Assembly: GCF_009834545.1 (NCBI RefSeq) | Contig: NZ_CP019427.1 | Coordinates: 889,001 to 953,000 of the forward strand | Source: Pseudomonas sp. S04 | GTDB lineage: Bacteria; Pseudomonadota; Gammaproteobacteria; Pseudomonadales; Pseudomonadaceae | Reading direction: 5' to 3' | DNA length: 64,000 bases | Part shown: in pieces, positions 37,866 to 47,262 of the stretch | How positions within the stretch are numbered: position 1 is the first letter of the stretch | Layout of the letters: the number at the start of each line of letters is the position of its first letter | Notes under the pieces: model-generated | What the model was told of the DNA's origin: nothing | What the model saw: only the letters and a program-made list of their open reading frames with translations | Databases searched by the model: none | Program-made: the position numbers and the translations under genes

Positions 37866-39461
37866 CTACTTCACCTGGGTGGTGGCGAAGTTATTGGTGG
37901 TCAGCGGGTTCATGTAGTAACCGTCGACGTTCTTGCGCAGGGCGGTAAACATCTTGGGATGAGCCTGATCGACCCACACCACTTCGTCGTGCAGGATAAC
38001 CAGGGCTTTTTCATAGAGAGCGGCGCGTTCGGCAGTATCGATCGTGGCCCGAGCCTGGGTGATCAGCGCCTGGAATTGCGGGTTGCACCAGCGGCTGTAG
38101 TTTTCGCCGTTTTTGGCGGCTTCGCAACTCAGCAGCGGACCGAGAAAGTTATCCGGGTCACCGTTGTCGCCGCTCCAGCCGGCAGACACCATGTCGTGTT
38201 CGCCTTTCTTCGCACGCTTGAGCATCTCCGCCCACTCCATGACACGGATGTCGATGGTGATACCGACCTTGGCCAGGTCTGCCTGGATCAACTGGGCGCC
38301 CAGTTGCGGGTTCGGGTTGGTCGGGCCACCGGCGTTGCGGGTGTACAGGGTGAACACCGTGCCTGGCGGAACACCGGCTTCCTTGAGCAGCGCACGCGCC
38401 TGGTCGAGGTCCTGGGGCGGGTTCTTCAGCGTGGTGTTATAGCCCAGCAGCGCGGGTGGGTAAGGGTTGACCGCGGCAATCGCGTTGCCCTTGCCGTACA
38501 GGGTGTCGACATAGGTCTGTTTGTCCAGGGCCAACTCGATGGCACGGCGCACCCGCACATCGCTCAGGTATTTGTGACTGGTGTTGATCGCGGTATAGCC
38601 GGTGGACATCGCCGCGATGGTGGCGATTTGCAGGGCCGGGTCGGCCTGGATGCTCGGGACATCGTCGGGTTTAGGGTAGAGCGCTACCTGGCACTCATTG
38701 GCCTTGAGTTTTTGCAGGCGGGTGTTGTTGTCCGGGGTGATGGCAAAAATCAACGGATCAGCCGGCGGCTTGCCACGGAAGTACTGCGGGTTGGCCTTGT
38801 AGCGGACCTGGGCATCCTTGGCGTAGCGCTGGAAGATGAACGGACCGGTGCCGATCGGCTTGCTGTTGAGGTCGGCCATTTTGTCGGCCTTTTGCAATAA
38901 CGCCGCGTACTCGGCCGAGTGAATAGAGGTGAACGCCATGCCCAGGTCCAGCAGGAACGGAGCTTCAGGGCGGTTCAGGGTGAACCTGACAGTCATCTCG
39001 TCGACTCTTTCGACAGCCTTGAGCAGGTTCTGGAAATCCATGCTTTCAAAGTATGGAAAGCCGACGGCAGATTGCTTGTGCCAAGGGTGGTTGGGGTCCA
39101 GTTGACGCTGGAAGCTCCAGACCACGTCGTCGGCATTGAGTGTGCGCGTCGGTTTGAAATAGTCGGTCGTGTGGAACGCGACGCCGGGGCGCAGGTGGAA
39201 AGTGTATTGCAGGCCGTCCGGGCTGATCTCCCAGCTTTCGGCCAGGGCCGGCTGGATCTGCGCGGTGCCGGGCTTGAAATCCACCAGCCGATTGAACAGG
39301 GTTTCCGCCGCTGCGTCGGACGTTACGGCGGTGGTGTAGAGCACCGGGTCGAAACCTTCCGGGCTGGCTTCGGTGCAGACCACCAAGGGTTTGGCCGAGG
39401 CACCGATGGCTGTCATCAGCACGGTGGCTGCGACAACCGCACGCAAGGGAAGCATCTTCAT
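37866..39461 (-). CDS. dppA: Dipeptide-binding periplasmic protein, DppA family (adjacent to dppB)
   Basis: A 531-residue periplasmic binding protein of the SBP_bac_5 family that delivers di- or tripeptides to DppBC. It has a signal peptide of about 23 residues (VLMTAIGASA/KPL) and the family start VCTEASPEGFDPVLY. The ATG has GGAGGG 6 bases upstream. It is the most divergent of three paralogues here and the one directly ahead of dppBCDF (PA4502 position). Separate specificities for the three are likely. Confidence 0.9.
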   Translation of the reverse strand: MKMLPLRAVVAATVLMTAIGASAKPLVVCTEASPEGFDPVLYTTAVTSDAAAETLFNRLVDFKPGTAQIQPALAESWEISPDGLQYTFHLRPGVAFHTTDYFKPTRTLNADDVVWSFQRQLDPNHPWHKQSAVGFPYFESMDFQNLLKAVERVDEMTVRFTLNRPEAPFLLDLGMAFTSIHSAEYAALLQKADKMADLNSKPIGTGPFIFQRYAKDAQVRYKANPQYFRGKPPADPLIFAITPDNNTRLQKLKANECQVALYPKPDDVPSIQADPALQIATIAAMSTGYTAINTSHKYLSDVRVRRAIELALDKQTYVDTLYGKGNAIAAVNPYPPALLGYNTTLKNPPQDLDQARALLKEAGVPPGTVFTLYTRNAGGPTNPNPQLGAQLIQADLAKVGITIDIRVMEWAEMLKRAKKGEHDMVSAGWSGDNGDPDNFLGPLLSCEAAKNGENYSRWCNPQFQALITQARATIDTAERAALYEKALVILHDEVVWVDQAHPKMFTALRKNVDGYYMNPLTTNNFATTQVK

Positions 39462-39498
39462 ATAAACCCTCCGTATTCCATGAGCCAGATTAGTCGTT

Positions 39499-39523
39499 GG
39501 GGCCGATTCGTCGAATCGGCCCC
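39499..39523. repeat. Perfect palindromic hairpin between opdP and dppA
   Basis: GGGGCCGATTCG, one T, CGAATCGGCCCC: a 12-base arm repeated in inverse, 15 bases past the opdP stop and 38 bases before the next start. There is no T-run in either direction, so it looks like an intercistronic processing or stabilising hairpin rather than a terminator. Confidence 0.7.
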
Positions 39524-39537
39524 GCGGTTGTCACGCC

Positions 39538-40953
39538 TTAGAGGACGTTGAACGGAATGGTGGTAACCAGGCGGAACTCGTTGATGCTGCCGTCAGCCTG
39601 GTTTTCGCTCGCCCGGTGCGCGGTGTAGGTGGCGCGAACGGTGGTGGCTTTCAGCGGACCGCTTTGAATGGCGTAAGTGCTGCCAATCCCATATTCATAG
39701 TGGTGTTCGCCGTCTTGCGACTGGATGCCGTCGTAGCCGGTGCCGGTGTAGTGGGTGCCGTCGATGCCCCAGCCGCGTGCCTGGTAGATGTTGAACTTGA
39801 GACCCGGTACGCCGTACTCGGCCATGTTCAGGCCATAGGAAACCTGGAAGGATTTCTCGTTCGGGCCGTTGAAGTCCGACAGCAGGGAGTTGGCCAGGTA
39901 GATGCCGTTGGTTTCGTGCAGGTAGTCGAAGTACTCGTTACCGTTCACTTCCTGGTAGGAGAAGGTCAGGGTGTGAGCCTGGTGGGTCAGGCCGAACGAC
40001 AGGGAGTAGGTGTCGTTGTCGATGTTGCCCAGCTTGGCTTTGCCTTCTTCCTGGGTCTTGTAGTAGTTCAGGCCGGTGGTCAGGCTCAGCACCGAGCTGT
40101 CGCCCAGCACGTGGGTGGCGCCGAAGTAGTACTGGTTCCAGATATCTTCGGCCTGGGTGGCCCAGAGGCTGGTGGTCAGGCTGGCGAACGGCGAGTAGCT
40201 GATGCCTGCGGTGTTGACGTGATCGGCTTCGGCATCAATGGCGCCGTACTCGGAGCGGAATTTGCTCAGGCTTTCTTCGGTACGCGGCGAGTTGCGATCG
40301 AAGGTGGCCACGTCGAAGGCCAGGTTGCTCAGCTCTTCACTGTGCAAGGCCACGCCCTGGAAGCTCGAAGGCAGGGCACGGTTGCTGATGACGTCGACTT
40401 GCGGGCTGCTGAAGTTCATGCGCCCGGCAGTCAGAGTGGTGTTGGAGATACGGGCCTTGACGTTGGCCAGGCCCAGTTTGCTCCATTGCCCCTGGGCGTC
40501 GCCGCCTTCTTTGGTCAGGGTCCGGTTGTTGCCGGCGCCAGGACGAGTGCCGGGAGCGCCGCCGTTGTTGGAGGCCAGGTTTTCCCGATCACGTTCCAGC
40601 GCGACTGCGTTGTAGGCCGCCAGCTCGGTGCTGAAACCGACGGTGCCCTGGGTGAAGCCGGAGTTGTACTTGAGGATGGTGCCCTGGACCCAGTTGATCC
40701 GGCGATCGGTGGGGGTCGATACGCCGTCTTTTTTGTAGGCGAACTTGCCGCCACGCTTGAGTTGTTCGTTGGAGTACCAGTTACGGGTACTGCCGCTAAT
40801 CGTCTGGCCTTCGATGAAGCCGGTGGCCTCGGATTGAGCATTGCTGGTATTGACCGTCACCGGGTTGAACGCCTGGCTCTGGGGTTCGGCATACGCGGTT
40901 GCGGTGATGCTGCTGATGGCCAGGGCCAACAGGGCGGAGTTGCTCAGTTTCAT
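39538..40953 (-). CDS. opdP: OprD-family outer-membrane porin for dipeptides (OpdP type)
   Basis: A 471-residue outer-membrane channel. Signal peptide MKLSNSALLALAISSITATAYA, then the OprD N-terminal pattern (GFIEGQTISGSTRNWYSNE) and an 18-strand-type barrel with GWGIDGTHY and the conserved end FRLVTTIPFNVL. The OprD family admits basic amino acids and small peptides. Placement between dppA genes, as PA4501 (OpdP, glycine-glutamate dipeptide uptake), supports a dipeptide role. GGAGC lies 8 bases before the ATG. Confidence 0.9.
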   Translation of the reverse strand: MKLSNSALLALAISSITATAYAEPQSQAFNPVTVNTSNAQSEATGFIEGQTISGSTRNWYSNEQLKRGGKFAYKKDGVSTPTDRRINWVQGTILKYNSGFTQGTVGFSTELAAYNAVALERDRENLASNNGGAPGTRPGAGNNRTLTKEGGDAQGQWSKLGLANVKARISNTTLTAGRMNFSSPQVDVISNRALPSSFQGVALHSEELSNLAFDVATFDRNSPRTEESLSKFRSEYGAIDAEADHVNTAGISYSPFASLTTSLWATQAEDIWNQYYFGATHVLGDSSVLSLTTGLNYYKTQEEGKAKLGNIDNDTYSLSFGLTHQAHTLTFSYQEVNGNEYFDYLHETNGIYLANSLLSDFNGPNEKSFQVSYGLNMAEYGVPGLKFNIYQARGWGIDGTHYTGTGYDGIQSQDGEHHYEYGIGSTYAIQSGPLKATTVRATYTAHRASENQADGSINEFRLVTTIPFNVL

Positions 40954-41123
40954 CAGTGAAGCTCCTTTTTTTCTCTTGTTATTGCCGGTCTCCTGTACTG
41001 AGCCGGCTATTGAGGGTGGAACTCATACAAGGCATCGCAAACGTTTGCATGGGGCGAAATCGCCGAATTCAGGCAACAGTCTGCTGTGAGGGCGAAAATC
41101 GCCCCCAAGGTTCTGCTAATCAG

Positions 41124-42725
41124 TTATTGCTCGATACCGACACCCGAGAACACGTTACGACCGAAGGGGCTGACCTTGAATCCTTCGACTTTGGCGCTTA
41201 ATGGCTGGTTGACCGTGGAGTGGGCGACAGGAGTGATCGGCACTTGCTGCTTGAGCAACTGCTGGGCTTGTTTGTAGAGCACCGTGCGCTGTTCGCGGTC
41301 GGTAACGATCTTGGCCTGCTTGATCAGCTTGTCGTATTGCGGGTCGCACCACATGGAGTAGTTGTTGCCGCCAATCGCGTCGCAGCTGTACAGGGTGCCG
41401 AGCCAGTTGTCCGGGTCGCCATTGTCCCCGGTCCAGCCGATCAGGCTGACGTCGTGTTCGCCGTTCTTGGTGCGCTTGATGTACTCGCCCCATTCGTAGC
41501 TGACGATCTTCACTTTCAGGCCGATTTTCGCCCAGTCCGACTGCAGCATTTCTGCCATCAGCTTGGCGTTCGGGTTGTACGGGCGCTGCACCGGCATGGC
41601 CCACAGGGTGATTTCGGTGCCTTCCTTGACGCCGGCAGCCTTGAGCAGTGCCTTGGCTTTTTCCGGGTCATAGGCGGCATCCTTGATGCTGTCGTCGTAG
41701 GACCACTGGGTCGGTGGCATGGCGTTCACCGCCAGTTGCCCGGCGCCCTGGTACACGGCGTTGAGGATGCCTTGCTTGTTCACCGCCATGTCCAGCGCCT
41801 GGCGCACTTGGAGTTGGTCGAAGGGTTTGTGCTGGACGTTGTAGGCGATGTAGCCGAGGTTGAACCCGGGTTTTTCGATCAGTTGCAGCTTCGGGTCTTT
41901 TTTCAGCGCCTCGACATCGGCCGGGCGCGGATGCAGCGTGACCTGGCACTCGCCAGCCTTGAGTTTCTGCACCCGTACCGAGGCATCGGTGTTGATCGCA
42001 AAAATCAGTTGGTCGAGTTTGACTCGGCTCGGGTCCCAGTACTGTTTGTTGCCCGCATAGCGAATCTGCGAGTCCTTCTGGTAACGCTGGAACACGAAAG
42101 GCCCGGTGCCCACCGGCTTCTGGTTGATGTCGCTGGGTTTGCCCGAGGCCAGCAACTGGTCGGCGTACTCGGCCGAGAGAATCGAGGCGAAACTCATGGC
42201 GAGGTTCTGGATGAACGCAGCGTCGACTGAGTTCAGGGTCATGACCACGGTCAGGGGCGCGGTTTTTTCGACCTTGGCGATGTTCTTGTTCAGGCTCATC
42301 CCGTTGAAGTACGGGAACTCGGTGGGGTAGGCCTTACGGAAAGGGTGGTCGGTGTGAAGCATGCGGTTGAAGGTGAACAGCACGTCGTCGGCGTTGAAAT
42401 CCCGGCTCGGGGTGAAGTACTTGGTGGTGTGGAATTTCACCCCTTCGCGCAGGTGGAAGGTGTAGGTCAGGCCGTCTGCGGAAATATCCCAGCGGGTCGC
42501 CAGGCCCGGAACGACGCTGGTGGCGCCTTTCTCGAACTCGGCCAGCCGATTGTACAGTGGCTCGGCGGCATCGTTGTCGGTGGCGGTGGTGTATTGCGCA
42601 GTGTCGAAGCCCGCCGGGCTGCCTTCGGAGCAGAAAACCAGGCTGTTGCTGGCGGCCTGGCTGATGGAGGTGGCGGCCAACAGGCCGCTGCCCAGTAGGG
42701 CGGATAAAACCAAGGTATGGCGCAT
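41124..42725 (-). CDS. Dipeptide-binding periplasmic protein, DppA family (second)
   Basis: A 533-residue SBP_bac_5 protein. Start at the ATG complementary to 42723-42725 (GGGAG upstream), giving a signal peptide that ends near ATSISQA/ASN; the open frame to 42797 is not needed. The mature start LVFCSEGSPAGFDTAQYTT is nearly the same as in the 43019 gene, and the two share long identical runs (for example ITLWAMPVQRPYNPNAKLMA), so they are recent paralogues. It lies upstream of opdP, at the PA4500 position. Confidence 0.9.
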   Translation of the reverse strand: MRHTLVLSALLGSGLLAATSISQAASNSLVFCSEGSPAGFDTAQYTTATDNDAAEPLYNRLAEFEKGATSVVPGLATRWDISADGLTYTFHLREGVKFHTTKYFTPSRDFNADDVLFTFNRMLHTDHPFRKAYPTEFPYFNGMSLNKNIAKVEKTAPLTVVMTLNSVDAAFIQNLAMSFASILSAEYADQLLASGKPSDINQKPVGTGPFVFQRYQKDSQIRYAGNKQYWDPSRVKLDQLIFAINTDASVRVQKLKAGECQVTLHPRPADVEALKKDPKLQLIEKPGFNLGYIAYNVQHKPFDQLQVRQALDMAVNKQGILNAVYQGAGQLAVNAMPPTQWSYDDSIKDAAYDPEKAKALLKAAGVKEGTEITLWAMPVQRPYNPNAKLMAEMLQSDWAKIGLKVKIVSYEWGEYIKRTKNGEHDVSLIGWTGDNGDPDNWLGTLYSCDAIGGNNYSMWCDPQYDKLIKQAKIVTDREQRTVLYKQAQQLLKQQVPITPVAHSTVNQPLSAKVEGFKVSPFGRNVFSGVGIEQ

Positions 42726-42981
42726 GACACTCCCTCTCTTATTGGAAATAAACCATGAGCCCTCGTCCCGTCCGGGGACGTGCGGGCACAGAACCACGGG
42801 TTTCAGCGATTGCCATTCCAGGCGCAGTACGGTCGGACCCTCGACGTTAGTGAGTCGAGTGTCGGGCGGTAAATGCGAAAGGCCTTAAATACAGGTAAGA
42901 AAAGGCGACACGTCCTAAACCCGTGGCAGTAGGCCGCAGTGATTTGGGATGTAGGTCAATTCCGCTGTATTGGCAGATAGC

Positions 42982-43012
42982 GCCGCGACGACCTCAGCAA
43001 GGTCGCCGCGGC
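42982..43012 (-). terminator. GC-rich hairpin after the third binding-protein gene
   Basis: GCCGCGACGACCT (42982-42994) pairs with AGGTCGCCGCGGC (43000-43012), with one wobble and a 5-base loop, 6 bases after the stop of the 43019 gene. There is no T-run. It could cap that transcript or balance expression of this gene against the ones downstream. Confidence 0.5.
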
Positions 43013-43018
43013 AATACC

Positions 43019-44644
43019 TTATTTGCTGACGCTGACGCCGTAGAAGGAGTTCAAGCCAAACGGGCTGATCTTGAAGTCCTGCACGGTGTTGCGCATGGGT
43101 TGATACACCGTCGAGTGCGCGATAGGTGTCATCGGGACTGCATCTTTGAGGAGGTGTTGCGCCTGCTTGTACAGCTCGGTGCGTTTGGCGACGTCGGTGG
43201 TGGCCTTGGCTTCCTTGATGATGGTGTCGTACGGCTTGTCGCACCATTTCGAGAAGTTGTTGCCGCTCAGGGAGTCGCAGCCAAACAGTACGTTCAGCCA
43301 GTTGTCCGGGTCACCATTGTCACCGCTCCAGCCAATGATCATGGCCTGGTTCTCGCCACCTTTGGAACGCTTGATGTACTCGCCCCATTCGTAGCTGACG
43401 ATGTTGACCTTGAGGCCGATTTTCGCCCAGTCCGACTGCAGCATTTCTGCCATCAGCTTGGCGTTCGGGTTGTACGGACGCTGGACTGGCATGGCCCACA
43501 GGGTGATTTCGGTACCCGGCTTGATGTCAGCCTTTTTCAGCAGTTCCTTGGCCTTTTCAGGGTCGTACTTGGCGTCCTTGATGGTGTCGTCATAGGACCA
43601 CTGGGTTGGCGGCATGGCGTTGACGGCCAGTTGGCCAGCGCCCTGGTAGACCGAGTCGATGATCTGCTGCTTGTTCACCGCCATGTCCAGCGCCTGGCGC
43701 ACTTCCAGCTTGGCCAGTGGGTTGGCGTCGGTACGGCCCTTGAGGACCGGCATCACGTTGTAGGCAATGTAGCCGAGGTTGAAACCCGCCTGATGCGGCA
43801 GTTTCAGGTCCTTGTCTTCACCCAGGGCCTTGAGGTCGGCCGGACGTGGGAACAGGGTGACCTGGCATTCGTTTTTCTTCAGCTTCTGGATACGCACCGA
43901 CGGGTCGGTGGTGATGGCGAAGATCAGGTTGTCGATCTTGACGTCTTCAGGCTTCCAGTAGTCCTTGTTGCCGGTGTAACGGATGTTGGAGTCTTTCTGG
44001 TAGCTCTTGAACACGAACGGGCCAGTGCCGATCGGCTTCTGGTTGATGTCGCCCGGCTTGCCTTCCTTCAACAGTTTGTCGGCGTACTCGGCAGACTGGA
44101 TCGAGGCAAAGCTCATGGCCAGGTTCTGGATGAACGCGGCGTCGACCGTGCCCAAGGTGAACTTGACGGTCTTGTCGTCGATTTTTTCGATGTTCTTGAT
44201 GTTGGTGTCCATCCCCATGTCCGTGAAGTACGGGAACTCGGTGGGGTAGGCTTTGCGGAACGGCATGTCTTTGTCGATCATGCGGTTGAAGGTAAACAGC
44301 ACGTCGTCGGCGTTGAATTCACGGGTCGGCTTGAAGTAGGGCGTGGTGTGGAACTTGACCCCTTCGCGCAGGTGGAAGGTGTAGGTCAGGCCATCCGGGG
44401 ACACGTCCCAGCTGGTGGCCAGGCCTGGAACAACAGCGGTGCCGCCACGTTCGAACTGGCTCAGGCGGTTGAACATGGTCTCTGCCGAGGCGTCGAAGTC
44501 GGTTCCGGTGGTGTACTGGCCAGGATCAAAACCGGCCGGGCTCCCTTCGGAGCAAAACACCAGGTTAGTCGCCGCGGAGGCGAAGGGTGCGCTAGCAAGC
44601 AAGCTGGCGCCGACTAAAAACGGAATGACCGCGTGTTTGAGCAT
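43019..44644 (-). CDS. Dipeptide-binding periplasmic protein, DppA family (third, first in the locus)
   Basis: A 541-residue SBP_bac_5 protein with signal peptide (LLASAPFASA/ATN) and mature start LVFCSEGSPAGFDPGQYTT. It is closest to the 41124 product, and contains WSYDDTIKDAKYDPEKAK and YSWGDNGDPDNWLN-type ligand-pocket motifs typical of DppA. It is followed by a strong hairpin, so it may be expressed more highly than the rest of the cluster. In P. aeruginosa several DppA proteins share one DppBCDF, and the same sharing is inferred here. Confidence 0.9.
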   Translation of the reverse strand: MLKHAVIPFLVGASLLASAPFASAATNLVFCSEGSPAGFDPGQYTTGTDFDASAETMFNRLSQFERGGTAVVPGLATSWDVSPDGLTYTFHLREGVKFHTTPYFKPTREFNADDVLFTFNRMIDKDMPFRKAYPTEFPYFTDMGMDTNIKNIEKIDDKTVKFTLGTVDAAFIQNLAMSFASIQSAEYADKLLKEGKPGDINQKPIGTGPFVFKSYQKDSNIRYTGNKDYWKPEDVKIDNLIFAITTDPSVRIQKLKKNECQVTLFPRPADLKALGEDKDLKLPHQAGFNLGYIAYNVMPVLKGRTDANPLAKLEVRQALDMAVNKQQIIDSVYQGAGQLAVNAMPPTQWSYDDTIKDAKYDPEKAKELLKKADIKPGTEITLWAMPVQRPYNPNAKLMAEMLQSDWAKIGLKVNIVSYEWGEYIKRSKGGENQAMIIGWSGDNGDPDNWLNVLFGCDSLSGNNFSKWCDKPYDTIIKEAKATTDVAKRTELYKQAQHLLKDAVPMTPIAHSTVYQPMRNTVQDFKISPFGLNSFYGVSVSK

Positions 44645-45055
44645 GGTGGCCTCATGATTGTTGTCATTTTTGGAATTAGAGGACGACCTCGTGAGTCGAC
44701 CTGCGGATACTTATGCAGGGCCTATACCCAATGCAAGATCCAGAGCGGCTACAAGTCTTAAACAGTGGTACGAACGTACCTTAATGTCGCATTCCTATAA
44801 ACTTTGACGCATTTGATCGTTTGCGCAGGGTTATTTCGGTGCGATAGGCGCACCAAATGTGTGCTGATAGCACAGTTGGCGCACCTTGCCGGAGCGCGAT
44901 GTTACCCAGCCATAGGTACAGCCTAGACGGGTTTTTCGCGATGGCGAGGGGGGATTGGCGGGTGCAAATCTGTAGGAGCAAGGCTTGCCCGCGAACGGCG
45001 TTGATGCGGTCTCACGTAAACCGCATCAATGCCGCCCGACCAGCTCCCACAAGCG
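44645..45055. other. Intergenic region upstream of the dpp locus
   Basis: This 411-base gap contains the 5' region of the first binding-protein gene (A+T-rich near 44650-44830, no clear promoter by eye) and, at 44971-45051, a REP pair. No gene of more than a few dozen codons with a ribosome-binding site was found. Confidence 0.5.
44971..45051. repeat. Degenerate REP pair with an inner hairpin
   Basis: TGTAGGAGCAAGGCTTGCCC at the left and CAGCTCCCACA at the right enclose GCGTTGATGCGGT and ACCGCATCAATGC, a perfect 13-bp inverted repeat. It sits just after the stop of the SIMPL gene (reverse strand) and may serve as its 3' structure. Confidence 0.8.
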
Positions 45056-45772
45056 TTACGGCATCAATACTTCAATAGAACCGTCGGCCGACATGCTGAC
45101 CTGGCTGGTGCCGGCTTCCACTTGCGGGGTCACCGGGGCGGAATCCATTGCGGCCGCTTTCATCATCATCGGCGCGCGCAGGTAAGGCTGTGGATAACCG
45201 TTGCTGTTGAGGTTCAGGTTGACGATTTTGTAACCCTTGCCACCCAGGGCTTCGGTGGTCAGTTGGGCGCGGGCCTTGAAGGCGTTGACCGCTTCCTTGA
45301 GCAGCGCATCCTCGCTGGCCTTGCGGGTCGGGGTGGCGATAGCGAAGTCCATGCCGGCCATCTTCAGGTCGCCGAGCAGTTCACCGGTGAGTTTGGACAG
45401 GGCGGCGAAGTCCGAGCTTTCCAGGCGCAGTTCGGCGCGCTCACGCCAGCCGGTGATCTTCTGGCCCTTGTCGTCGTAGATCGGGTAGCTGTTGCGGCTG
45501 CCCTGGCGCAGGGTCACGTCCTTGACCTGCCGCGCTTGGCCCAGTGCCTTGTTCATCGCGGTGCTCACCACGGCCGCCAGCTTGGCCGGGTCGGCATTCT
45601 GCTCTTCGGTGTAGAGGGTCACGATCATCAGGTCGCGGGCCACTTCCTGGCTGACTTCGGCGCGCAGGGAAATCTGGTTGTAGTGCAGCTCGTCCGCGGC
45701 CAGGGCCGGGAGGCTGGCCAGGGTGCCGGCACTGAGGGCGAGAAGGGCGGCACTGCGGCGAAATGTGTTCAT
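45056..45772 (-). CDS. Periplasmic SIMPL-domain (DUF541) protein
   Basis: A 238-residue exported protein: signal peptide MNTFRRSAALLALSAGTLAS.. (cleaved near LPALA/ADE), then one SIMPL domain covering most of the chain (YNQISLRAEVSQEVARDLM, TLRQGSRNSYPIYDDKGQKITGW). The E. coli homologue YggE is tied to oxidative-stress tolerance, but the molecular role is unknown. The ATG complementary to 45770-45772 has AAGGAG 6 bases upstream, preferred over the open frame to 45826. It is divergent from roxSR. Confidence 0.88.
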   Translation of the reverse strand: MNTFRRSAALLALSAGTLASLPALAADELHYNQISLRAEVSQEVARDLMIVTLYTEEQNADPAKLAAVVSTAMNKALGQARQVKDVTLRQGSRNSYPIYDDKGQKITGWRERAELRLESSDFAALSKLTGELLGDLKMAGMDFAIATPTRKASEDALLKEAVNAFKARAQLTTEALGGKGYKIVNLNLNSNGYPQPYLRAPMMMKAAAMDSAPVTPQVEAGTSQVSMSADGSIEVLMP

Positions 45773-45999
45773 CAAAGCTCCTTGGGTGGTGCGCAGGGGT
45801 AAGGTTGCGAGCCTGCGTAAAACCATCAGACTCTAGCTGCTATTGTCCGGTTCAGCCGGTTACAACTTCTATACAGTTCGCGCCAGGTGGTCGCAGCGCG
45901 GTCAATTGCCCTGTGTCGCTTTGCCGCACTTTTGCCTGTCAGGCCCCCTGCTTGGTTATACTCGACGCGATCCGCCTGGAGCGCTCATCAGGAGAGCTC

Positions 46000-47262
46000 A
46001 TGCTCGCCCCCGTACAACTACTTTCCGCGACTCGCCAAAACCTCTGGCGACTGACGTTCATCCGCACCCTGGTGCTGGCCGCCCAGGCCGGTTCGGTGGG
46101 GCTCGCCTATTGGTTCGACCTGCTGCCGCTGCCCTGGCTGGAGCTGGCCGCGACCCTCGGTTGCTCGATGCTGCTGTGCGCCTTTACCGCCATCCGGCTG
46201 CGCACCTCGTGGCCGGTGACTGAACTCGAGTACGCCGTGCAACTGGCCTGCGACCTGTTTATCCACAGTGCGCTGCTGTATTTCTCGGGCGGTTCGACCA
46301 ACCCGTTCGTCTCTTATTACCTGGTGCCGCTGACCATCGCTGCCGTGACCTTGCCGTGGCGCTATTCGGTGATTCTGTCGGGCATTGCGCTGACCATGTA
46401 CACCTTGCTGCTGGCGCAGTTCTACCCCCTGGAAACCTTCCCGATGTACCGGGAAAAGATGCAGATCTATGGGATGTGGCTGAGTTTCGCCCTGGCGGCG
46501 GCGGTCATCACCTTCTTTGCCGCGCGCATGGCCGAAGAGCTGCGCCGCCAGGAAGAGCTGCGGGCGATCCGCCGGGAAGAGGGGCTGCGCGATCAACAGT
46601 TGCTGGCCGTGGCCACCCAGGCTGCTGGCGCCGCCCATGAATTGGGCACCCCGCTGGCGACCATGAGCGTGTTGATCAACGAGATGCTGCAAGACCATCA
46701 TGACCCGCTGCTGCGCGAGGACTTGAGCGTGCTGCAGGACCAGGTGAAGCTCTGCAAGCAGACCCTGCAGCAACTGGTGCGCGCCGCCGAGAACAATCGC
46801 CGCCTGGCGGTGGACATGCAGGACGTCAGCGTCTGGCTCAACGAAGCGCTCGACCGCTGGCACCTGATGCGTCCGGAAGCCACTTACCGCCTGCAGCGGA
46901 AGGGGGAAGGCAGCGAACCGCGCCTGGCACCGCCGCCGGACCTGACCCAGGCCTTGCTCAACCTGCTGAACAATGCCGCCGACGCCTGCCCGGAAGGACT
47001 GGAAGTGACGCTGGACTGGGACGCCGTGGAGCTGACCATCAGTATTCGCGACCACGGTGCCGGTGTGCCGCTGGCCATTGCCGAGCAGATCGGCAAGCCA
47101 TTTTTTACCACCAAGGGCAAAGGTTTCGGCCTGGGCCTGTTTTTGAGCAAGGCCAGCGTGACACGCGCCGGCGGCTCAGTGAAACTCTATAGTCATGAGG
47201 AAGGCGGTACGCTCACCGAGCTGCGCCTGCCCCGTGCCGCACGAGGAGACGACCATGAGTGA
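46000..47262 (+). CDS. roxS: Redox-sensing histidine kinase RoxS (RegB/PrrB family)
   Basis: A membrane sensor kinase that monitors the respiratory chain; with RoxR it controls terminal oxidases and cyanide-resistance genes in pseudomonads. The 420 residues have about six membrane segments in the first 175 residues, including the quinone-site-like GGSTNPFVSYYLVPL. The phospho-acceptor is H213 in AAHELGTPLATM. The ATPase domain shows NLLNNAADAC, DHGAGVP and KGFGLGLFLSKA. The ATG has AGGAGA upstream; the frame is open further back but without support. It overlaps roxR by 8 bases. Confidence 0.93.
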   Translation: MLAPVQLLSATRQNLWRLTFIRTLVLAAQAGSVGLAYWFDLLPLPWLELAATLGCSMLLCAFTAIRLRTSWPVTELEYAVQLACDLFIHSALLYFSGGSTNPFVSYYLVPLTIAAVTLPWRYSVILSGIALTMYTLLLAQFYPLETFPMYREKMQIYGMWLSFALAAAVITFFAARMAEELRRQEELRAIRREEGLRDQQLLAVATQAAGAAHELGTPLATMSVLINEMLQDHHDPLLREDLSVLQDQVKLCKQTLQQLVRAAENNRRLAVDMQDVSVWLNEALDRWHLMRPEATYRLQRKGEGSEPRLAPPPDLTQALLNLLNNAADACPEGLEVTLDWDAVELTISIRDHGAGVPLAIAEQIGKPFFTTKGKGFGLGLFLSKASVTRAGGSVKLYSHEEGGTLTELRLPRAARGDDHE

